Shown one piece after another: positions 62,367-64,000 of a DNA stretch of 64,000 nt; the stretch's first letter is position 1, and each line of letters begins with the position of its first letter. The translations under genes and the position numbers were made by a program. Source of the stretch: Smithella sp. (GTDB lineage: Bacteria > Desulfobacterota > Syntrophia > Syntrophales > Smithellaceae); assembly GCA_018056685.1 (NCBI GenBank), contig JAGPFC010000002.1, positions 1 through 64,000 on the forward strand. The letters run 5' to 3'. The notes under the pieces are model-generated. The model saw nothing but the letters and a program-made list of their open reading frames with translations. It was not told the DNA's origin and did no database searches.

Positions 62367-63145
62367 TGTTGTACCTGTTTGAGCATATCACGCACAACTT
62401 CCGGAGTCGGTTTGCGGGATCCGTTATTCAATTGAAATGTATTGACAATCGGACTCTGGACCGTGCGGATGGTGTATTTGACGGGAAAAGTCATTCCAAC
62501 AAACGCGCCAAAAGGATTTTTTCTTAAAGGAAAAACTTCTTCAAGTTCCTCGAAGAAATCGTAAACAATCGCGGGAAAATAAATGACACTGCCCCATTTA
62601 ATCATCGTCTCACCGGCAATATTTTCCACCATGCTTTTAATTTCAGGATAGCTGAAAAAACGCATGGGACGGGAAAGGGAAAAACCGAAATTTTCTTTTA
62701 AGCCCTGCCTTGTTCCAAAAAAAGAATAGTTGTTTAAAAAGCCGATGAATATCCGGCCGCGACAAACCCTGACGGCTTCTTCGATGACCTTGCGCGGATT
62801 ATCGGCAACTTCGAGAAAATTAATAATGGTCACAATATCAAATTCATTATCAGAGAAGGGAATGTCCCCGGATTGGGCCAGAACAAATTCGGCATGATCG
62901 CCGTAGCGTTGCCGGGCGATTTCCAGTTTTGCTCTGGACGCATCAACCCCGGTTAGTGAACACCATTTTTCATTAAAGATTTGCAGATTATGGCCGGCGC
63001 CGCAACCGATATCCAGCAGCCTTTCCCGGGGCAGCGGCTTTACCAGCTCCAAAACGAGTTCTTTCTGTCTTGCAAAGATGTAATCCCGGCGAGGCATTCC
63101 GGAATGCCTGCCCGCCAATCGCGTTGATGGATGATCGGGAAACAT
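62363..63145 (-). CDS. class I SAM-dependent methyltransferase
   Basis: 260 residues with AGGAG eight bases before the ATG. Motif I is LLDIGCGAGHNL and motif II/post-I FDIVTIINFLEVADNP, typical of Methyltransf_11/25. Substrate unknown; in this position it is translationally coupled to amrS. Confidence 0.85.
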   Translation of the reverse strand: MFPDHPSTRLAGRHSGMPRRDYIFARQKELVLELVKPLPRERLLDIGCGAGHNLQIFNEKWCSLTGVDASRAKLEIARQRYGDHAEFVLAQSGDIPFSDNEFDIVTIINFLEVADNPRKVIEEAVRVCRGRIFIGFLNNYSFFGTRQGLKENFGFSLSRPMRFFSYPEIKSMVENIAGETMIKWGSVIYFPAIVYDFFEELEEVFPLRKNPFGAFVGMTFPVKYTIRTVQSPIVNTFQLNNGSRKPTPEVVRDMLKQVQQ

Positions 63146-63295
63146 TTAATCAGCTCCTGCTAAATTTTCACAATCCCATGATGACACATTTACGGGCGTT
63201 CGTCCCGTAGGCTGAAATCCGCAATGATTCTTTTAGCCCTCGAGGGTGTGATTATACATTATTTTTGCAGAAATGTACCGTTTCGAATATTTTTT

Positions 63296-64000
63296 TTAAC
63301 CGCCGATTTCCGACATTATCCGTGTGCATTTTTTCAGGGTGTTGTCCGTGCAAACGACATCGTGCTTCCTGGGTTTTAATAATACGGCATCCCAGATGAG
63401 CTTTTCCAGTTCGGCGTCGCTGCAATTTTCCCTCAACGCTTCTTTTAAATCCACTTCCGATTCATTGAGCAGGCAGGCTCTGAGTTTTCCATCGGACGTC
63501 AGACGAAGACGATTGCAGGTTGAACAGAAATGATCGCTGACCGGATTGATAAAACCGATTTCTCCGCAACCGTTTTTTATCTTATAGATTCGGGCCGGAC
63601 CGTCCGATTTATTTTTCTTGCCCTTTATCGGCTCCAATGTGTATCGCTGATTAATTTTTTCAATTAACTCCGACACTGGTATATAGTCTTCGCCATAATC
63701 CAGCTTTGTCTTGCCCATCGGCATCAGCTCGATAAAACGAACCTGGAAAGGTTTCTCCGCGGCCAGACGCGCGAAATCCAGAGCTTCGTTATCATTAAAC
63801 CCTTTAATGAGAACGGTGTTGATTTTTATCGGGAAAAAACCGACTTCATCAGCACGGATGATGCCGCGCAAAACAGCATCCAGATTTCCACCGTTGGTAA
63901 TTTTAAAATATTTATCTTTATCGAGGGAATCCAGGCTGATATTGATGCGACGGACACCGGCGTCAAAAATCTGCCCGGCAAATGCCTCCAAAAGAATGCC
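63296..64000 (-). CDS. moaA: GTP 3',8-cyclase, C-terminal part (5' end beyond the window)
   Basis: The frame continues without a stop to the window edge (GILLEAFAGQIFDAGVRRINISLDSLD), so the N-terminal radical SAM cluster lies outside. The visible part has the MoaA auxiliary cluster motif FCSTCNRLRLTSDGKLRACLL, with the Cys triplet that binds the GTP-side [4Fe-4S] cluster, and RFIELMPMGK. It acts in the first step of molybdopterin synthesis. Intergenic sequence 63146-63295 separates it from the methyltransferase. Confidence 0.95.
   Translation of the reverse strand, partial: GILLEAFAGQIFDAGVRRINISLDSLDKDKYFKITNGGNLDAVLRGIIRADEVGFFPIKINTVLIKGFNDNEALDFARLAAEKPFQVRFIELMPMGKTKLDYGEDYIPVSELIEKINQRYTLEPIKGKKNKSDGPARIYKIKNGCGEIGFINPVSDHFCSTCNRLRLTSDGKLRACLLNESEVDLKEALRENCSDAELEKLIWDAVLLKPRKHDVVCTDNTLKKCTRIMSEIGG

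Noticed and set aside
61461..62435. Plus-strand open frame (324 codons) opposite amrS
   Set aside because: Shadow of the conserved radical SAM gene; composition is typical of antisense translation.

Overview
The window is a chromosomal segment of a strict-anaerobe-type bacterium. Gene content points to Desulfobacterota, most likely the Syntrophales (Syntrophus/Smithella relatives): a hybrid-cluster-protein locus with a divergent Crp/Fnr regulator, a flavin reductase-rubredoxin fusion, many acyl-CoA ligases (AMP- and ADP-forming), a 4-hydroxybutyryl-CoA dehydratase-type enzyme, a phasin-like protein and a FabA/type II fatty acid system. This assignment is inference from gene content. No rRNA, tRNA, CRISPR array, insertion sequence or phage gene was seen.

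Region 1 (1-3300) is a nitrosative-stress locus: a divergent HcpR-type regulator (cut by the window edge), hcp, an iron-sulfur partner protein and a YgbA-family gene. An inverted repeat lies where a class II activator would bind. Region 2 (3275-7271, minus) is a four-gene operon: a DUF2207 membrane protein, two small membrane proteins and LemA. The first three carry tandem ~13-residue repeats of the form (S/T)xEEAxxWxxxGF. Region 3 (7453-8376) is a PfkB-type kinase.

Region 4 (8384-33484) is a large lipid or polyketide-like accessory region. Nine tightly packed minus-strand genes encode a FabZ-like protein, ACP, two paralogous radical SAM enzymes, two ketosynthases, a hotdog thioesterase, a PKS-type dehydratase and a PlsY-like acyltransferase. 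Next to them, on the plus strand, are three tandem paralogues with the condensation-domain HHxxxDG motif. Then come a PaaK-like adenylating ligase, an RND pump, a secreted amidohydrolase-like protein, a flippase-like membrane protein, a secreted Ntn-hydrolase, an acetyltransferase-like protein and a NodB deacetylase. A second module follows: B12-type radical SAM, ACP, membrane protein and FabA. Together this could build an unusual, possibly radical-modified, acyl or polyene chain, transfer it and export it. It resembles aryl-polyene and ladderane clusters but matches neither exactly.

Region 5 (33765-45231) is mixed: high-molecular-weight rubredoxin, PAS-LuxR regulator, phasin-like protein, STAS-like protein, HD-GYP phosphodiesterase, MoxR/VWA pair, a divergent acyl-CoA dehydrogenase, a TPR lipoprotein and a decayed copy of its 3' end, an acetyltransferase, a degenerate E2-like protein and an amidohydrolase whose start region is duplicated in tandem (64 bp).

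Region 6 (45327-59489) is organic-acid activation: a long-chain acyl-CoA synthetase, a 4-hydroxybutyryl-CoA dehydratase-like enzyme with a divergent TetR regulator, acetyl-CoA synthetase, a PAS histidine kinase/LuxR response regulator pair, a fatty-acyl-CoA ligase, and an ADP-forming CoA ligase fused to an acetyltransferase. The upstream regions of the three ligases share TTTGTCnGACAAA-like elements, so the adjacent two-component system may control them. Region 7 (59700-64000) holds a TMTC-like membrane TPR protein, AmrS, a methyltransferase and the 3' end of moaA.
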